From contig CM065704.1 of the NCBI GenBank assembly GCA_017654935.2, positions 16,812,661-16,876,660 on the forward strand: DNA of 64,000 nucleotides. The letters run 5' to 3'. Of this stretch, positions 10,838 through 21,372 are shown piece by piece. The notes beneath the pieces were generated by a model. That model worked only from the letters and a program-made list of their open reading frames with translations. It made no database searches and was not told the DNA's origin. This stretch comes from Phymorhynchus buccinoides (Eukaryota > Mollusca > Gastropoda > Neogastropoda > Raphitomidae). Every line of letters starts with the position of its first letter. The first letter of the stretch is position 1. The position numbers and the translations under genes are program-made.

Positions 10838-11210
10838 ATGGAGTGGCACAGAGGTAAGACCTTCGCCTTGTGTCAAGTAAACCCAAGTTCGAACCTGGGC
10901 ACAGGGGATTTTTCCTCTCACTTTGCACTAGGTCTTACGGTCTGAACGTGATTCTATCAGATGAGACGATAAACCGAGGTCCCATGTGCCCATGCACTCA
11001 GCACACGTTAATCCCAGTGGCAATGAAAAAGTTGTCATTTGGTCAACATTTACCCCCCCCCCCCCTTTCCTTCCTCATCAGTCACACAAAAATCGCATGC
11101 AAAAAAAAAAAATTGGGTGGCACGCCTCTGGCTGCAACACGCTCTCCAGGTGGGAGCAACCCGAATTTCACAGACGCCTCTTGTGACTATAAAGTACCTA
11201 ATACCTAAAA
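10838..11210 (+). mobile_element. tRNA-derived SINE, full-length-like copy
   Basis: tRNA-like head with A-box-like GGCACAGAGGTAAGACC and B-box AGTTCGAACCTGG, then a central part GATGAGACGATAAACCGAGG and a 3' part TCCAGGTGGGAGCAACCCGA to TGTGACTATAAAG. The conserved middle resembles the SINE cores known from molluscs. Internal C run and A run. Confidence 0.75.
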
Positions 11211-11268
11211 AATTCAGATACCAAGATTTAAATTCTAAAACCAAAAAGAAAGCATTTTTGAAACATTT

Positions 11269-11421
11269 TAACCTATCAACTGCGCATGCGCCGCTGGCTT
11301 GCCACGTGATTTTTTAACGCGACAAAATCGCTATTTAGCGCCGACATATATTTACGTCAGCGACAAGTACTGATGCATTATAAAGGACGGATATATACGT
11401 CGTCGGCACTGAAGAGGTTAA
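11269..11421. mobile_element. Possible second TTAA-type MITE
   Basis: TTAACCTATCAACTGCGC start and CACTGAAGAGGTTAA end, 153 bp, GC-rich interior. Only the TTAACCT/AGGTTAA ends and the size support it. Confidence 0.4.
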
Positions 11422-11869
11422 AGATCACCCAGGCGGCCAAGGAACTTATCTCTGTATGAAGTTTAACTTTGCTACTTGACCGGAGTCCCCAGTTACTATA
11501 CATAACAGAACCATCAAAAGGATGATGGTGGTTGTCACCTGCAAGGAGAAGGCTATTTTCTTAGCTATTCTAATCAAACAAATGCATAGCGACAGCAATT
11601 TCTGCAAGTAGCTCTGCACATGAGCTCTCAGCGTTTCCTTCTCTGGGTTCTTATAGCGTATACGTGGATACAAATCCTTACTCTTAGAAGAAAGATTTTC
11701 TGTATGTTCTAAAACAATTTTCTGAAGTGTTCAAATCTGACTTCCACGGGCACTGCAACAACAATAGACCATAAAATTGCTGCAATTGAGTGACCTTGGA
11801 TTTCAACGAAGGCTTTGAATAAGAGGTCCTGTAATATAACTACGGGTGAGACATGAGGGCAAAGGTGTA

Positions 11870-12125
11870 GTCAGGCACTGTGGCGTGCAAATCTGTCGCT
11901 CGTGCAAATCTGCAGCTCGCTACCTATGAGAGTCTGTATTTGCGGCATTTTGCGACATTGAGCATGAACCACAAATTTCACCTTTTTCTAGGGTTAGGGA
12001 TAGGGTTAGGGTTAGGGTTAGGGTTAGAAAACAGTTCAAGTACAGAAAAAGTGAAATTTGTGGTTGTCGCAAATACAGACTCTCATAGTAGCGAGCGACA
12101 GATTTGCACGCGACAGGCACTAGTC
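11870..12125. mobile_element. Foldback element carrying interstitial TTAGGG repeats
   Basis: Two arms of about 100 bp (GCGTGCAAATCTGTCGCTCG and its complement, then TATGAGAGTCTGTATTTGCG and ACCACAAATTTCAC in both arms) enclose a TTAGGG run at 11990-12027. The left arm has an internal duplication. PRPF40A intron 6. Confidence 0.65.
11990..12027. repeat. Interstitial telomeric repeat (TTAGGG)n
   Basis: About six units of TTAGGG/TAGGGT with one GGGATA variant, at the centre of the foldback element. Confidence 0.9.
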
Positions 12126-12159
12126 TAGTCTACAGTACCATTTCTTCTGCAGACACCTC

Positions 12160-12385
12160 TATTGGCCACTGCAACTAGGGTTATTAATGCCCTTGACGGC
12201 AAGAATTAAGCCCTTGTTGATCAGTATCCAAAAGGGCATTCACTCTTGCAAAAGGCAGCCATTAAGTGGCCTCAAATAGGGTTATTGGCGAGAGTTATTC
12301 CCTTGTTTGGTCAGTACTCAACCATCTTCCCCCACCCACCAAGGGCATTCACTCTTGCAAAAGGTGTTCTTTGCAGTGGCCAATA
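12160..12385. mobile_element. Short TIR element, TATTGGCCACTGCAA ends
   Basis: 226 bp with perfect 15-bp inverted ends TATTGGCCACTGCAA / TTGCAGTGGCCAATA. Contains two 'AAAGGGCATTCACTCTTGCA' direct repeats. A truncated second copy lies at about 26810-27000. Ends 45 bases before the PRPF40A WW1 donor (12429). Confidence 0.6.
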
Positions 12386-12429
12386 CACGAGCTTTACTCA
12401 CACAAAACACACACACACAGAACACTGAC

Positions 12430-12537
12430 CTCAGTAGCAGTCTTGAGCTCATCAGGTTTTTCCCAGCTGGACTTCTTGGTGATGCTGTTGTAGTAGTAAG
12501 TCCTACCATCGGGAGCTTTGAACTCACCCCAAGGGCT
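12430..12537 (-). CDS. PRPF40A: PRPF40A exon 6, WW domain 1
   Basis: 108-nt exon, phase 0/0, encoding one complete WW domain in 36 residues. Visible are the first Trp (SPWGEFK), the aromatic trio in DGRTYYYN, the second Trp and the terminal Pro in [12 protein letters not shown] domains of Prp40 bind Pro-rich ligands such as SF1. Acceptor GTGCAG, donor GTCAGT. The start of the following intron sequence holds a short CA run and a TIR element. Confidence 0.97.
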
Positions 12538-12604
12538 CTGCACACAGAGTGGCATTTTGATATTGTGACAATGTCAATGATTTAACATCATTTACCAATT
12601 TACG

Positions 12605-12800
12605 CGTCATGTCTCAGTTCGTTCGTAACCCAACAGGTTTGCAAGTGCGGGGGCTTGAACCCAGCTCTGTCCGTGGTGTTGTGTCCTTGGGAAAACCACT
12701 TTACTCCTTTTTTCCCTAGCCTTTCGGATGAGATCGAGGTCTTGGATTTCTGTGTTCAATGAAAACCGAGGTCTCGTGTGCAAACGTATGCACAAGATCT
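12605..12800 (+). mobile_element. tRNA-derived V-SINE-like copy
   Basis: B-box-like GGGGGCTTGAACCC, then CCTTGGGAAAACCACTTTAC, a hallmark of V-type SINEs, and GGATGAGATCGAGG/AAACCGAGGTCTCGTGTG. Ends at the TTAA of piggyBac MITE copy 3. Confidence 0.6.
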
Positions 12801-12816
12801 TGTGCACACGTTTAAC

Positions 12817-13054
12817 TTAACCCTTTCATCACCACTGTTGCCTCTTGGCACCTCAATGATTTAACACCCATCTCACTGAAAGGCATCAACTGAGGGTCTG
12901 GTATCCAGTGACCGTATGTTGTTAATTTTGGGAGGTACGGATGGGACCTATTTTATGCAAGTGTCACAGAGGATTGCAGACAGAATCTTTTCTCTGGCCA
13001 GGTAAGTTTAATGGAAAGTTTTGGCTGAAAAATGGCTAGCGTTTAAAGGGTTAA
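12817..13054. mobile_element. piggyBac-like MITE, copy 3 (divergent)
   Basis: TTAA-CCCTTTCATCACC start and AAAGGG-TTAA end. More diverged than its neighbour, with which it shares the TTAA at 13051-13054. Confidence 0.75.
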
Positions 13055-13296
13055 CCCTTTCACCGCCATCCATATTTCAGCCCAAAATTTCCATTAAATT
13101 TACCTATGTATAGAACAAGATCCATCTGCAGTATTGGGGTTTCTTCTGTGAAATATATAAAATAAGGTCTATCCTTACTTCCCAAAACTAAGACAATGAG
13201 GTCTTTGGATAATGTACCTCAATTTGATGACTTTTAGTGACATACATGTTAAATCACTGTGGTGCTAAAATGTGACTTTGGTGGTGAAAGGGTTAA
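13051..13296. mobile_element. piggyBac-like MITE, copy 4
   Basis: TTAACCCTTTCACCGCC start, GGTGGTGAAAGGGTTAA end, same orientation as copy 1 and very similar to it. It abuts copy 3 through a shared TTAA. Confidence 0.8.
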
Positions 13297-13365
13297 AGCC
13301 CATTCCACTATTCAGTAGGAATAGGTCATGTTGCGCCGGTGGGATGGATGACACGAACTTACATA

Positions 13366-13456
13366 GCATGAAAAAGATGTGTGGTGCTGCTCTATCGGTG
13401 ACACGCTCTCCTGGTGAAAGCAACCCAAATTTCACAGAGACCAGTATCTGTGACTA
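13366..13456 (+). mobile_element. tRNA-SINE 3' fragment beside the minisatellite
   Basis: TGACACGCTCTCCTGGTGAA, AGCAACCCAAATTTCACAGA and TCTGTGACTA match the SINE 3' part of 10838-11210. The same fragment recurs at 13654-13745 inside the array. Confidence 0.65.
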
Positions 13457-13461
13457 GAAAA

Positions 13462-14532
13462 TACCAAACTACACACACAAATACACCAGTTTACACATGG
13501 GTGAAAAGACACAACTACTCACACAAATACACCAATTTACACATGGGTGAAAATACCAAACTACACACACAAATACACCAATTTACACATGGGTGAAAAT
13601 ACCAAACTACTCACACAAATACACCAATTTACACATGGGTGAAAAGACACAACTACATGAAAAAGATGTGTGGTGCTGCTCTAGCGGTGACACGCTCTCC
13701 TGGTGAAAGCAACCCAAATTTCACAGAGACCAGTATCTGTTACTAGAAAATACCAAACTACACACACAAATACACCAGTTTACACATGGGTGAAAATACC
13801 AAACTACTCACACAAATACACCAATTTACACATGGGTGAAAATACCAAACTACTCACACAAATACACCAGTTTACACATGGGTGAAAATACCAAACTACT
13901 CACACAAATACACCAGTTTACACATGGGTGAAAAGACACAACTACTCACACGAATACACCAATTTACACATGGGTGAAAATACCAAACTACTCACACAAA
14001 TACACCAATTTACACATGGGTGAAAATACCAAACTACTCACACAAATACACCAATTTACACATGGGTGAAAAGACACAACTACTCACACGAATACACCAA
14101 TTTACACATGGGTGAAAATACCAAACTACTCACACAAATACACCAATTTACACATGGGTGAAAATACCAAACTACTCACACAAATACACCAGTTTACACA
14201 TGGGTGAAAATACCAAACTACTCACACAAATACACCAGTTTACACATGGGTGAAAATACCAAACTACTCACACAAATACACCAGTTTACACATGGGTGAA
14301 AATACCAAACTACTCACACAAATACACCAGTTTACACATGGGTGAAAATACCAAACTACTCACACAAATACACCAATTTACACATGGGTGAAAATACCAA
14401 ACTACTCACACAAATACACCAATTTACACATGGGTGAAAATACCAAACTACACACACGAATACACCAATTTACACATGGGTGAAAATACCAAACTACACA
14501 CACGAATACACCAATTTACACATGGGTGAAAA
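13462..14532. repeat. 46-bp minisatellite, about 21 copies
   Basis: Unit TACCAAACTACTCACACAAA-TACACCA(A/G)TTTACACATG-GGTGAAAA. Variants GACACAAC for TACCAAAC and CGAAT for CAAAT recur in several units, showing block duplications. Interrupted at 13654-13745 by a second copy of the left flank (SINE fragment). PRPF40A intron 5. 46 is not a multiple of three, so not coding. Confidence 0.9.
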
Positions 14533-14939
14533 GACACAACTCTCTTATTTTTAAAATCACCGTTGCTGCAAGCAAATTTTTTCAAAATGCGGGTCACAAT
14601 TCTAAGCAAACTCTTTCATCGCCTGACAAGAAATTGTGGTGTTTCTCCAGACAAAACTAGGCACTGCAAACTTTAATTGAAATAAATGTGAACGAATTTA
14701 GAGAGTTGAGAGGATTTCCTCGAGGGTCAGACTATTTTGTTTGTTTGTTGTTTACTTTTAATTTTTTAGCATTTTTTTCCCCTCTTAAGTTAGGAACATG
14801 TGAAATTGTGGCTGGGATTTTCAGAAACTATTTTCTGAAAATTAGGAATGGTTGGCAGCTATTTACACAGTATTGTCACTAAGATGATGATGATGTAAGA
14901 TGAGAATGTAAGAGTATCTGCATGTGAATCACTGTGATT

Positions 14940-15045
14940 CAGTGAATGTAAGCGCCTTGAGTCTAATTCATTTAGAGAAAGGCGCTATATAAATGCTATG
15001 TATTATAATTATTATTATGATGATGATGATGATGATGATGAAGAA
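14940..15045 (+). mobile_element. LINE-type 3' tail with (ATT)/(GAT)n
   Basis: GTAAGCGCCTTGAGTC then GGCGCTATATAAATGCTATG and ATTATTATT/(GAT)n. This 'GCGC...GCGCTATATAAAT' end recurs across the window at the 3' ends of (ATT)n-tailed retroelements. Confidence 0.7.
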
Positions 15046-15156
15046 AAGGATGGTGCAACAAAAATGTTACACCTGAAAGTAATTTATCTGCTGTGCTGAG
15101 ATAATAAAGTGTACCCGGTACTTGACTTGACGACGATAAACATGACCATGGTTTAC

Positions 15157-15209
15157 CTTGCTCTCCTGAGTTGCTGGTGGAGGAGGAGTCCCTTGAGACA
15201 TCTCACCCC
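15157..15209 (-). CDS. PRPF40A: PRPF40A exon 5, short linker before WW1
   Basis: 53-nt exon, phase 1 to 0, acceptor TTCACAG and donor GTAAAC. It encodes about 18 residues (GEMSQGTPPPPATQESK) leading directly into the first WW domain. Supported mainly by splice signals and correct phase. Confidence 0.85.
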
Positions 15210-15461
15210 CTGTGAAGCAAACGCACAAGAATCGACAATCAACATCATTGGAATATATACAGACTTCCCACCAAAGAGATCATTTTCAGCTTCCAACTTC
15301 AACAAAGTTCAAGCCAGCCAATATGTTTGGACATGTTGGGATAAAAAACCCGAAAAAAACGAAAATGTTTTCATGCTTCTTTTTCTTTGGTGTTTTCAAA
15401 TAATGAAATTTAAATATTTCATCAAAAGATATCCCAAATGCCTTTTGAAACTGAAGACATA

Positions 15462-16044
15462 TACCGTATTTTTCATCTCATTAGGCGCTGCTGTGTATAA
15501 GGCGAATAGGGCAATTTTCAAGAAAAATCTGAAAAAATCCAAGTAAAAGGCGCCCTCGTTTATAAGGCGATACACACCTCGCAACAGAAAGTCGAAGTTT
15601 GAAGCCTGTACACGTCCTGTAAACGCTTACCGACCGCCATTATTGTTGTCATAAACGAGAGTTGGCTCCCTTCTCAAATAATTGAAACTTCTGTTATTGC
15701 GACTTCCGGTTGTTGTGTTTGGACAATTCTTCGCGAAAACTGGTAGAATTATGGCATCTTAAGCTCTACAACTATGCTTTTTACATCCAATGAAGGGTTG
15801 TGGCATCTGTTGGACGGTATCTCGGACGATAACAGGGATTTTGAAGCATTTTAACGTGAGTATTCGTCGTATCGGCGACTCGTTACCACTTTCGATGTTG
15901 TGACTTACAGTAGACTGTACTGAACACGGCAATCGTTGCCTCTCTTCTCACGATTTTGTTCACTAATAGGGCGCCCTCGTTTATTAGGTGCATAGGTCGA
16001 AATTGGAGAACAAAATATCGCCTTATAGTCTGAAAATTACAGTA
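15462..16044 (+). mobile_element. TACCGTATTTTTCGG-type element, long copy
   Basis: About 580 bp with TACCGTATTTTTCATCTCAT at the left and the complement ending AAAATTACAGTA at the right; TA at both ends. The longer interior suggests it is closer to an autonomous parent than the 150-bp copies, but no convincing transposase frame is left. Confidence 0.65.
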
Positions 16045-16157
16045 ACTGCTTACAGTGGAAAAAAGTTTCTTCCAGCTTCTGCCACCCATTTCTTCTTGAA
16101 CTCTCAGTTCTTACAGAACGGGAGTACATTAGAATGGGACTGAGGGCTGTGTGTTGT

Positions 16158-16159
<2 letters not shown>

Positions 16160-16191
<32 letters not shown>

Positions 16192-16250
16192 GTGTTGTGT
16201 TGTGTTGTGTGTGTGTGTTGTGTTGTGTTGTGTTGTGTGTGTGTGTGTGT
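16160..16250. repeat. (GT)n / (TGTGT)n microsatellite
   Basis: GT dinucleotides alternating with TGTGT pentanucleotides. Confidence 0.9.
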
Positions 16251-16259
16251 CCACGTGTG

Positions 16260-16920
16260 CAACCAAACTTGTGTTCCAGTCCATAGCGCCTAAACCACTC
16301 AACCGATCATAATGAAACTTGGCACAATGATTCCTTAGACTTTGCAGATGCTGCACACCATGTCAGATTCACAGAACAACAAGCCATATCAACATAATCC
16401 CAGTGAGAAAATGTTGAATATAAAAAACAGATTATTTAAATGATAATGGTTAGATTTAAATCAAAGTAGGCATACTGAAAAGGCTTTATTTAATACTATG
16501 TTGGTGCTAAATACCTTATTTCTAAACAATGTTACACCAATACAGGAAATTATCAAACACAAAAATACACAATGACCATATAGTCCAAAATTAACTCCCC
16601 TGAATTTCATCAGCAGGTCCTATTTGATGAATTTCAAGGGAGATCATTCTAAATTTACAACAAGTAGCATACAATTTATTTTCCCATTTTTATTTCTATT
16701 TGAAATTATATTAAAACAATTGTTTTGATGTTCGCTTTTGCTTTGAACTTTGAAATTTCTGCCTTGAACTGGGAGCATACTTTATATGGCTGTGCCATCT
16801 TGATCTACATCCACTCTTCCCTTATCTCATTGAATTCAGTAACAAAACACCCTGCCTAATATTACTGGTTTGAAGGATCTACAGCTATGAGATTTACATT
16901 GGCTATTGGCGTACACTGTT
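16260..16920. other. Intronic sequence without recognised features
   Basis: AT-rich PRPF40A intron 4. An inverted pair near 16598-16645 (CCTGAATTTCATCAGCAGGT, GATGAATTTCAAGGGAG) is the only structure seen. Confidence 0.5.
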
Positions 16921-16924
16921 GCTT

Positions 16925-17136
16925 ATCTCTCTTTGACTCTGCCTTTTCCCTTTGCTTTCTATCATCTACTATCTTTTGACTTATTGGCCCATTCTCCTGC
17001 CTTTTTTCTCAAAAACATCTTCCAATCTTTGAGCTCCTCCGAAATCGGAATGCGTCGGCTGTACACAGTGAAAACTGAAAACCGGACACATACGCACCTT
17101 ACTCATCATGGCCTGGGAACGCAGAAGAAGAAGACT
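16925..17136 (+). mobile_element. (GAA)-tailed SINE variant, copy S6
   Basis: CTCTCTTTGACTCTGCC through TTTGAGCTCCTCCGAAATCG to GGGAACGCAGAAGAAGAAG. 5' truncated. Its tail ends about 15 bases from the donor of PRPF40A exon 4. Confidence 0.65.
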
Positions 17137-17151
17137 CGCTTATGAACTCAC

Positions 17152-17247
17152 CAGGAAACATGGGGGGTGGGAAGCCCATCGGTGGGGGTATGCCTCCTGG
17201 TGGAAATACAGGTGGGGGCACAGGCATGTTGGGGGGACCGTTGAACC
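17152..17247 (-). CDS. PRPF40A: PRPF40A exon 4, Pro-rich segment
   Basis: 96-nt exon, phase 1 to 1, acceptor TTGACAG and donor GTGAGT. It continues the Pro/Gly/Met-rich N-terminal region (NGPPNMPVPPPVFPPG followed by a GIPPPMGF motif). A SINE tail in the intron ends about 15 bases past the donor. Confidence 0.9.
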
Positions 17248-18007
17248 CTGTCAAATAGAGTAAGCACACTTTTCTTCTGCACGTGTTGATAAGGTAAAAA
17301 CCATACCTAGAGGCTAGACGTAAAATTACTCATAGTCACGTGTCACTCATTCGCTAATTTCAGGATCAGGATCGATACATCACATGTGCCATTACTAGAA
17401 ATAGTTGTGACGGAACTACTTTTCAACTAGGAGGTCGCATGTACCTACAGAAAACATAGAAGGATAAAGACCTACAGCTTGCACTGGGTTAAGACCATTA
17501 AGCCCCCAGTTCAGCCGATAAGGAACAGGCCCCACTTCCAGCAACAAGCAAAAAAAACGACAACAAAATTCTAATTTTAGTGGTCAGTAATCAGTCATAC
17601 TACCAACATTCCAGTGCAAAGAAATAAAGTGACAAAAATAACATGATTCTCACTCACAAAGACATCCACCCTCATTCACCAGCACTGTCACTCTCTGAGA
17701 ACACCTCTCACCCTCGCAGAAACTAATGAAAATGTCAATAAGCATCAGGAAGGAATGCACCAATACATGCATACACACAGCCCACTCTCTCTCTCTCTCT
17801 TCAGTAGGCAATATTCTAATATTTTTGGTGATGAAAAAAAAAGAAGATAATATTCTTGGTGCTATGCCATGTTCCTATTAAATTCAATTAAACTTAAAGT
17901 CGCAAAATTATAAATTTTGTTTTCCAATAAAAATGACCAAGAATTATCACTTAAGTAGAAACATTAGATCCCGATCAACAGCAAAGCGTCAATTCAATGT
18001 TCGTTAC

Positions 18008-18098
18008 CTTGCATGGGGCCTGGTCCCGGACCCATCGGGGGTCCTCCCATAGGGCCAGGGGGGATAAATCCAGGGGGCGGCCCACCAGGGGGCGGCAT
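18008..18098 (-). CDS. PRPF40A: PRPF40A exon 3, PPGxP-rich segment
   Basis: 91-nt exon, phase 0 to 1, acceptor TCTCCAG and donor GTAACG. It encodes about 30 residues of Met, Pro and Gly, including PPPGGPPPGF and GPMGGPPMGPGPGP. This corresponds to the Pro/Gly/Met-rich region before the WW domains in human PRPF40A. The exon phase joins exactly with the exons on both sides. Confidence 0.9.
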
Positions 18099-18179
18099 CT
18101 GGAGACAGACAGACAAAAGATAGATTAGATAATCAGACAGACAGACACACAGTGACACATTTACAAACACACACCACAT

Positions 18180-19130
18180 AAACAGTCACTGAGAGTGACA
18201 TGCCATGTAGGGATCATTCTTAGGGTCAGTCATTGACTCATAAACCTTCGATTTTGACCTATAGTTTCAGCAGGCAAGAGGTCATATGACTGATTCAGTG
18301 ATTGATTTTACGTCGAAGATGTCAACAACTTCAAGAATACTGTCGTCTGCTAACTTAGCTAACTGCTAGCTCTGAGAAAGAGAAATACAAAGGAAACTGA
18401 TTATAATCTACAATAACCATGATGAAAGGCTGCATCTGTTCCAGTGTTTGCTGACCTCGACTTACATGGCATGTACCCTGATAAATCTGTGACATTGTTT
18501 TGGGAAAATGACCTATTAATTTTTCTGACAACTGGTCAAATGATCTATGACGTCCTGTGGCAAGAATGATCCCTGGTCATGTCTTTTTTATTTAACGTCT
18601 ATTATTCTATGGATCCACAACTTGTGATATATTATAACACACACAAAAATAACATAAGTTGATTATTAGCCTTTTTACTTTTGTATGATTTATGTCATGG
18701 CACCCATGCTACCAACACCATTGGTTTAGTGATGCTTTGCCATCCAACAATGTAATGGGTTTTATTTTAAATTTTTAGTTTAATGGAGTCATCAATATAT
18801 CAGACTCAGAAGCCATCTTTTAAGCAAGTTAAATCAAATGTCTAAGTAACTTTGCATCCAAAACCGGGTGAGTAAAAAGGTTCAGACTTGGACTTATTAA
18901 GAGTATCACGTCCACAGTCTACAGTTCTAATTAAATCTAAAACGGAAATAAAGTGTTTTTAAATTGTGATAGGAATGTTTTAGTTATTGAAATCAGTTCA
19001 ATAAATTGACCATTGAGTTCATTCCATTGATTTATACATGTATGAAACAGAAACATTAAATGATTAATACAATTTTTATGTTTTAGTAGAAAAATGTCAA
19101 AATAATTTAATACGGTTTTTCAATAATATA
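18180..19130. other. Intronic sequence without recognised features
   Basis: AT-rich PRPF40A intron 2. AGTCATTGACTCATAAACCT and AGTGATTGATTTTACGTCGA flank part of it; no clear element. Confidence 0.5.
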
Positions 19131-19135
19131 CTTAC

Positions 19136-19183
19136 CCCATACGGTGGCATCATTCCTGGTCCGTTTCCTCCGGAATTTTGATT
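19136..19183 (-). CDS. PRPF40A: PRPF40A exon 2, Gly/Asn/Pro-rich N-terminus
   Basis: 48-nt exon, phase 0 at both ends, acceptor CTGTAG and donor GTAAGT. It encodes 16 residues rich in Asn, Gly, Met and Pro (NQNSGGNGPGMMPPYG), the low-complexity composition typical of the start of PRPF40A. Confidence 0.85.
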
Positions 19184-19277
19184 CTACAGTGACAACAAAT
19201 ATTTTATGGAAATAAGTTAAAAATCATTTGCAATCTGAACATGCTGTTCAAACGATCAATCGTTTTCAAACATGTCA

Positions 19278-19360
19278 TAATAATAATAATAATAATATTA
19301 ATAATGGGAATTTATATAGCGCTCTTTCTCACATGAGCTCAGTGCGCTTTACATTGATAA
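19278..19360 (-). mobile_element. (ATT)n-tailed retroelement 3' end
   Basis: (AAT)n followed by GGGAATTTATATAGCGCTCT and GAGCTCAGTGCGCTTTACAT; nearly the exact complement of 31340-31428. Confidence 0.75.
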
Positions 19361-19636
19361 CAAGACCATTAAAGGCAAACTAATGAAAGCGAGGAAGCTG
19401 AATCCTCTGTACACCTGTCACTACTTCTTATAAGGTAAAATTAATGTGCACAGCAAGAAGAAATCCTTCTTTTTTCCGATGTGGCCCATAAATTTGCAAA
19501 CTCAAAAAGTTTCTTTCTTTTTTTATTCGCTTAAATTTAAACAAAGAGATGCAACTCTGTGTGTGACTGGCAGCAATACGATCATCGCTACATTGACATA
19601 CAGTGACAACACACACACATGCGCGCACACACACAC

Positions 19637-19827
19637 CAGGGCTCCCAGGGTCTCCCATTTAGGGGTCTGTATGAAGTACTAAAATTCTAAAAGACCCTCT
19701 GCACTAGAAAAATTCTTGTTAGCATTCACAATGCACTGGGCCCCTCTATCCCGCCTCTAGGACCCTCTATACTGTAAGTGAAGGAGTCCCTGGGACCCCT
19801 TGTTTTGCGGGACGATTGGGAGCTCTG
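19637..19827. mobile_element. hAT-like MITE, CAGGGCTCCCA ends, copy 2
   Basis: 191 bp, CAGGGCTCCCAGGG start and GATTGGGAGCTCTG end; an internal deletion relative to copy 1. PRPF40A intron 1. Confidence 0.65.
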
Positions 19828-20038
19828 CACACTAGAACTCGTGATTACACAGCTGAAATTGACACAAAAAACCTTGTAAATAAACAAAAAACACAACCAT
19901 GCCATTAGTTAGGGTATGAATAGAAAATTGAAAATATAATGCTTTACGCCCTCTTTGGCCTTTCGGCCATGTGGGGCATTGGGATTTTACTTGGGGATAG
20001 AGTAAATAGAAAATTGAAGAAATAAATAAAAGATATTT

Positions 20039-20315
20039 TTAACCCTTTCAGTTTCACCGCCAAAGTCGCATTTTAGCACCACAGTGATTTAACACCTATG
20101 TCACTAAAAGGCACCAAATTGGGGTCTATTATCCAAAGACGCTTGTTATCTAAAGACCCTATTGTTTTAGTTTTGGGAGGTAAGGTTAGACCTTATTTTA
20201 TCTATCATCATATGTCACAGAAGAATCCCCAATACTGCAGATGTATTTTATTCTCTACCCAGGTAAATTTAATGGAAATTATTTGCTGAAATATTGCTGG
20301 CGGTGAAAGGGTTAA
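20039..20315. mobile_element. piggyBac-like MITE, copy 5
   Basis: TTAA at both ends; opposite orientation to copy 1. A short internal duplication around 'ATCCAAAGACGC/ATCTAAAGACCC' makes it longer (277 bp). It lies in PRPF40A intron 1. Confidence 0.8.
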
Positions 20316-20614
20316 AAATCAAATTGAAGTTGAAGCCACTTCACTTGTTACTTTGAAGGCTTTCTCTGTGACTTGTGCCGTTGTGGACTCCAACAAAAAC
20401 AATGAACATTAGATTCTAATTCACTCATTCAGAACAATCGTTCAAATCTTCAAAATCTTCTCGTTAAAAAGAAAGAGAAATCCTGACCTCTGAAATACTC
20501 AAAAATGGAATATTTTAATTGTAGTCAATCACTAAGAAATAAATACAAGCAAATGCTAATCATGAACCAAAGTCATCAAAAAGCTTTCAGAAAGAAAACG
20601 CATTGCTGACTTAC

Positions 20615-20620
20615 CGACAT
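20615..20620 (-). CDS. PRPF40A: PRPF40A exon 1 coding part (Met-Ser)
   Basis: The first coding exon contributes only ATG-TCG before the donor GTAAGT. The start was chosen because the next exon joins in phase 0 without a stop and no upstream in-frame extension resembles the family. The 5' UTR lies to the right, from about 20621, with unknown extent. A two-residue first coding exon is unusual but fits, because the N-terminus of Prp40 proteins is poorly conserved. Confidence 0.7.
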
Positions 20621-21002
20621 ATTGAACCGGAAGTGTGAAGCAATTCTGTGTGAATGATTTCCCTTGATGAGATGCCGCGTGAGTGACAACCAGGAAGTTT
20701 ATTGAATTTCTAGGAAAGTTATGATGTCCACTTTGAGCTGAGAAAAGAAGACACATGTCGCTCCCACCCGCAGACGAGCTGTCTCGATGGACAGTTACAC
20801 AAGTCAGCAAGTGGTTGACAAAGGTGAACTAGCGGCGCACACATAATTTTAAATTTAATTTAAATTCATTCACAGGTAATGAGGTATGTTAGTCTAATCA
20901 TTACTCTAAAACTTATAACTTATATAAGACATACCTGTGAATTTAGACTGTGACATTGGACTAATGTCTATTCTCACTCTATGCTATAACTATGATTAGA
21001 CA
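20621..21002. other. PRPF40A 5' flank
   Basis: 5' UTR and promoter region of PRPF40A would lie here; no TATA box stood out. AT-rich inverted stretch AATTTTAAATTTAATTTAAATT near 20847-20868 and a CATTCACAGGTAATGAGG / AGACATACCTGTGAATTTAG inverted pair (20866-20945). Confidence 0.4.
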
Positions 21003-21080
21003 TAATAATAATCTTGGGGGCCCACGGTCATGAGGAATAAAGCTTCTATAGCGCTCTTTTCGATGAAAAAAAAACTCATC
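21003..21080 (-). mobile_element. (ATT)n-tailed retroelement 3' end, degraded
   Basis: AATAATAAT, then AATAAAGCTTCTATAGCGCT and CATCCTCAGGAGCG, related to 45364-45440. Confidence 0.55.
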
Positions 21081-21372
21081 CTCAGGAGCGGCTGTTCACA
21101 TTCCAGTTACAGAGAGGGGTAAAAAAAAAAGGAGATTGGAGTGGGCAAGGGAGGAAAAAGACTGATGAGTTAATCAGCCTGCAAACACTCACGTCAGCAA
21201 AAACCCAGTTCGTTCCACTCCCTGACTTGGGAGGAACGAGTTGGATCTGTACTTAGTGCCCTGAACGCTGATGCAGGTGGTGTCCATTTCAGATAGGCAC
21301 CAGCTTGGCTTGCAGATTCAGGCAGTGTACACATGGGTGCTGATCTTTGCAAAGTCACAAGTGTAGTGAGTA

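Noticed and set aside
10850..10915. tRNA gene suggested by A-box and B-box-like sequence
   Set aside because: No cloverleaf with paired acceptor stem; the sequence continues into a SINE body present elsewhere.
13462..14532. Regular repeats that might be taken for a CRISPR array
   Set aside because: Whole 46-bp units repeat without unique spacers, in an intron of an animal gene; it is a minisatellite.
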